Shown here one piece after another: positions 28,001 through 34,000 of a stretch of 64,000 nt of DNA; position 1 is the first letter of the stretch; the number at the start of each line of letters is the position of its first letter. The notes beneath the pieces were generated by a model that worked only from the letters and a program-made list of their open reading frames with translations, was not told the origin of the DNA and made no database searches. The position numbers and the translations under genes were made by a program. Origin of the DNA: Branchiostoma floridae (taxonomy: Eukaryota; Chordata; Leptocardii; Amphioxiformes; Branchiostomatidae); contig NC_049981.1 of NCBI RefSeq assembly GCF_000003815.2, forward strand, positions 4,252,437 through 4,316,436, given 5' to 3'.

Positions 28001-31000
28001 CTGTTGTCATATGTCCAATTTACCTTTCTACCAAATTTTAGGTGATTTGGTTTACATACAAGGGCATAGAAGCCAAAAATATACATTTCTAGTCAAAAAT
28101 GGCTGAAAACCCCAAAATAACTAATTTTTGAAGTCATCTATGAAGAAAGTGTCAATGGGGTCCTGTGAGCATATGTTCAATGCACCTCTGTACCAAATTT
28201 CAGGTCATTAGGTTTTCATACAAGGGTATAGGAGCCAAAAATATACATTTTTAGTCAAAAAATGGCCCAAAACCCTAAAATAACTCATTTTTGGAGTAAA
28301 CAATGAATAAAGCGTTGATGGGGTTCTGTGGTCATATGTCAAACGCACCTATGTACCAAATTTCATGTCATTTGGTTTTAATACAAGGGCATAGGAGCCA
28401 AAAATATACATTTTTAGTCAGAAATGGCCAAAAACCCTAAAATAACTCATTTTTTAAGCAATCTATGAAGAAAGTGTTGATGGTTTTCTGTGCTCACATG
28501 TTTAATGCACATCTGTACCAAATTTCAGCTCATTAGCTTGTAATACCAGGGCACAGGGGCCCAAAATATACATATTTTGTCTAAAAATGACCAAAAACCC
28601 TAAATATCATAAATTCTAAGGCCTCTATCAAGAAAGTGAAAAAAACGCCTGGGGGTATTTGCTACTTCTACCACCCTGCCAAATTTCAGCTTATTTGGCC
28701 CAAAAATGAAAAAGTTGAATCCATTTGAAGATTTGACAGGAGGAGAACGAAAGGAAAAACAATATATTGCAATCCCATACTATGTATGGATTGCAATATA
28801 ATTACGAATACAATATATTTCACCATACCTATGGTATGGCTGAAATATAACTAACCATTATGAGCAGAGCACAGCAGTGTGACCCGGGTCACCAGGAAGT
28901 TGTTATACTCCAGGGGTTCCGTTATACGCTCCGCAGAATCCACTCGCAGGATGGCAAACACGTTACCACAGTACCAGGATGTCTGCGTGGGTCGGGGGAG
29001 GGTGACCCCGCGGGCGCGGATGGTGTGGGTCTGGGTCTGTCCGGGGTAGGCTGAGGATCCCCGCCCCTCAAACCGGATACCCTGGACTGGCTCATCCAAC
29101 GGGTCCCACACCTATATAACAACAATCATAAAATATTATCATCATTTTTAACAAGTCTATTCAGAGAACTTCAAGGCAATACACTTAGAAATTGGAAATA
29201 GTGGTACAATGAGATAGGGGAAATTTGTTTTGAAGGCTAATAATTTGTAGGATGAAACAGTGTCGAAAGAGTTTCATAATTTGGCAGTCCAGGGAAATGC
29301 TTTCTCAGAGAATGAAAAGGTAGATGAATGGATAAATGAGAAAAAGGATAAATGGATAAATGAATGGGTGATTGAATGACATAGACATGCATCAACATGA
29401 AAAGTCAATCTTGCTATACAGGGGAGATGGACAGAAATGTAAAGAAAATAGAAGGATGAATGAATAAATGAATGAATGAATGAATGAATGAAAGGAATGA
29501 AATGTGAAAAGTAATAACAAAGCCATGTCTTCAATCATATTGAACAATGAAACTGTCAAATTGATCATGAGTTCTATCTAAAGGTACAAATTTTACCTTT
29601 AAACCCTCTTTTAATGTTTGTCTTTCACTTCTGCAAAATGTTAAAAAATCTGAAAGCCAACAAATCAATTTGGCAATGAAAATAGAGTCATGAAACAATA
29701 CTAGTAAAAATGACATCATAGCTCACCCTGTCTAGTGACCAGTAGAGGGCAGCGGTGTAGTCCGTGGCTCTGACCGCTGCGCTGAGGTAACTCCCCACGG
29801 TTACGGACACTGCGGCCGTGATGTCCAGTGGCTCCTGACCACACACTATCCGCTCTGTGCTGAAGGTGACAGACTCTCCTGCTAGGTCTATCTGGTCTGG
29901 AATATAGTCAAACAAGAAAATCAGACACAATATACAATAACTACACTGCTCCCTCTAACAGAGCATGTAGAAACTACAGGGAGCAATTTGGACACAAAAT
30001 GCACACATGGGCAATGTATAAACACACGCCATATTCTATGAACTGAAGATTATTGAATCTCCTGCTAGGTCTAGCTATCTTATTTTGAAGATGGTAAAAC
30101 AAGGCAGTCAGACACAATATTCAGAAACTGGACTCACTGCTCCCTCTAACAGCACATGTAGAAACTGCAGGGAGAGGTACACACACACACACACACACAG
30201 ACACACACACACATACAAACACACACACACACACACACACACATACAAACACACACACACATACACACACATACACTACACACACTCATTCAAGCACACA
30301 CTCACACACAGACAGACACTAACAGGCAGTCATGCAGAAAGACAGCACGCAAGAAAATTTTTCCTATGATACACAACAAGAAATGTTTTTTGGCATAAAC
30401 ATTGGTTTTGGGGTTGAATGGAGGGGGGACACTAGACAAAAGAAAGCTAAAAGTAAAAATGAATTATTATAGAACATACGGATATAACGTTACATGAGTC
30501 TTAAAATTCTGAATCAAAGAAAGAAATGTAACTTACTTCCTTTTGCAACATCCCCATAACTTATGGGCACTTTCACCATGTTGTTCTCTCTGGTGAAGAT
30601 ACTCTCTTCAGAACCGTCCGTGGGCGATACCACTATCTGCATGTGGGTAGGGCGGGACCCCAATGTGTAGACATAGTCACTGGTAAGAACACCCCCATCA
30701 ATGGTAGCTTCCACACCTGTCAGATGGAGAGCAGTGCCTGCTGGGATTGCGTCATACCCCTCGGTAGGGAGAATCAGGTCTTTGATCACGGATACGTCCC
30801 CACCTATAAGTCTCCCATCATTCATCAGTGCTACCATGGCAACCTCCAACCGGAAGTGTTCGTTGCCAGAAAACGTGGCGGGAAGGTCACGTGGGCTGTT
30901 GTTCTCGATGGTGAGGTCAAAGGTCAAGGTCGTGTCTACATCCGGGTAAATCTTGGTTTGTTTGGGTCCAAGGTCAAATGTCACATCCCTCAGACCAAAC

Positions 31001-34000
31001 AGTTCTGTCAATAAAAAAGTCATGGTTTGGATTTATTTCAATGAAAATGACCAGCATAACGTATTCCATAAGTATTCTCATATTATTCTAACACTTTTAG
31101 ATAAAGGCAATGTGGAAAATGCTTTAACTTTTCTATTTTTCCGTACTATAAAATCAGAAAGAGTGTAACGTGAGTAAAGTAAAGAAAATATCAAGTTCTG
31201 TTGGTACATTATAACAACTTAATAGATGCCATCCTTTCTTTCTTTGATTGCTTCATTACCTATAATAAAACATAATTCCTTTTTTTTAAATTCTATCAAA
31301 CTGGGATGTTCCATACACACCTTTTGGACAAAGCAGGCGTACGGGCCTGATGACGTCATTGTTCCATTCATCCAACTCCAACACATGGCCAACCATTCCT
31401 ACTGAAGAACCACCTAGCGAATAGAAAGAACAGTGCACCATTTGCAATTTTGGTATATGCAAAACAACTTATTTGTATTCCAATTTTCTATCTAAAAATG
31501 GAACGTTGTGAAGACCTGATGCCAGAAAGCTAGATATTTATGAAAGGACGCAATTCTCTGCACAACTGACATATTCAACAACACTGCGTGATCTTATTTA
31601 CCCCTTAACAGGATATTCCAAACACTTGACACCAGAAAGCCAGCTATGTTACAGTTTCTCGGTTTTCAGCACCAAGGAAAGATACGTGTTACTAGAAAGG
31701 CAACATTTTCGCGCAAATGCAAGATGTCCTCCCTGTAGCCTTTTGCCAAGTTATTCGCTTGAAAAGTACCCAATTTGGTTCCTGTTATAGTATTCCGTGC
31801 GAGCAAAAAAAAAAAAAAAAAAAACTACATCTACTTGGTTTTTGGCCTTGTCATTAACTGAATACTAAACCATTATTTTCGACTCACAGTATTTTGTGCT
31901 ATCTAAGAAAAAAACTAAAAAGACTTCCTAAATGAGTTGCTTTCTCCCCTACTATACCGCTTTTGTTTAACATAATATTTTCTTTGACCCGAATTCTTAC
32001 ATTTTTTTTCTCAATTCGTTATTTGAATCCTTTTGTTACGTTGTATGATTAGTTTTCGAGGTACAACATACTTATGATGTACACAATCAATTCACGTTGA
32101 ATCCTATTCCAACTAAATTTCAAGAATGAGTCTGTTTCTATCCTTTTGTAGCAAACAATGAATTCATATTATTTTTTTCCACTACAGGGGAAGACAGTAA
32201 AATGTCTAACTTTTGTGAAGTGTCAACAGTCTTCCCTCGAGACCAATATATTCATGGCCTTTAAGTGGTCTTTTGCACCTCATAATGATGATTCAGACAG
32301 TCTTGAATAATTTATTTGCTTTCGGGACGAGGAAGGACACGGTACAAGCCATCAGACATCAGACAATGTGCTTTTGGACGGCTCACACCCAAACTCATTA
32401 CTTATTCATGAGCTTCAGTTGGCTGTTATGGCAACAACAAAAGTTCACAGTGAGCCATGTGGGGACGATAGTAATATCTTCCAAAGAATTGTAATTTTTG
32501 TTAAGCGTCTTTAACATATTTTAGAAAAAATGCTTTTCAAGCTCATTCCAGTTATTTTTTTCCTTTGCAGTTTCAAACCAAGATGAAAAGTGTAATAAAA
32601 GTTAAAGAGGGAAGGGGTCCATCGACTGTTTGTAGAAGCTTGTACGTTTTGATGTATTATTAGGATTTTTGGCTACGCCTCCAGGGCGTTGCAAATTGGT
32701 AAATTGTAAGACCAGCACGGGTTGAAGGTTTTCGTTAAGAAATCCATTCTTTCATACCGGAAACCGGTTGCACCTACCTGACATAATGTTGGAAGTTTGG
32801 CACACAGCAGAAAAAAAATGCCACTGCCTTTTGCTTTAAAAGGGCTGATTTCTCTGTTTGTCGATATTGGTATGTTTTGTTTTAATCAAATCAATCTTTT
32901 ATTTGTGTTCAATAAACATGTACCTACAAGCGTGGCGCAGGCACAACCATTAACATAAGCATATGAAACAAAACTAATAGAAATATGACCAAGACTTCAA
33001 AATCAATGGATAAGAAACAGTCACAAATTCACAACATTCAATCTTACTATAGTCAGCTGTGAGGCGGAGGTAAGTGTCGTCCCTTCCGCAAAGAGAGTAC
33101 GTCACTTCCGTCTCGCTGATGTTCAGCGCCAAGTCTCGCGAGATCAGGTCCAGGACGTGAAGTCCCGTTGTCAGCATCTCGGCTGGCGTCTCAAAGGCGA
33201 ACTTGACCTATCAGCAAAAAAAACCCCACATTTTTAGAATCTGGTTAAGTTAAAAGTAACCATAGATACATTAGAGTATCCATTCTTTACGATTTTGAGT
33301 TCTGATTTTTGGAGTTTATTTACTTGTATTACTTGTTACGCCTACGTTTGATTTTCATTACATTTTGTAAATGTATATTATTCTCATATTTTGTAAATGT
33401 ATGTCATTCTTATATTTTGTAGATGTATATTATTCATGTTCATGCTGAAGTGTACACGATTGTCTTTTGTTTCTCTAATTCATGATTTTGTAAATGGCTT
33501 TATTAGAATCAGTCATCGTAGCTGAAAGACCTACTGACAAGATCAATGCATAAAATGTATTTAGAAACTAAAAGTTTGTTTAAACCTTTGTTTATTCTTA
33601 AAAACCTTTTTTCATTAAAGTCATGAGGGAAGAGGAAAGTGTCAGATTAAATACACAATACAGATACATTTTGCACCTATTAAAGCCATTATAAGTTCTA
33701 AATGTAAAAGTGCGTCTTTGTATAGACTGTGTCAAACATATTTAATAATATTAAAAATTTACCAAATAAGGGTTTCCTCTGTCTGCCACCACCGGGGCGT
33801 TGTCCGTGGTGACGTAACCATAGAAACTGACGTTCCTAGGGTCAAGGTTCACTGAACCCTTCAGGTCAAACACTCCCCACACCTGCAGGCTGTTGACGTC
33901 ATCAAGGCGAAGTATCCCGTTTGGTACGAGCATGCGCGGTAGGCTCACATCTATACTGTCTGCAGGGTAGAAGGCAAAGAATGAAAACATTTTCTCATTG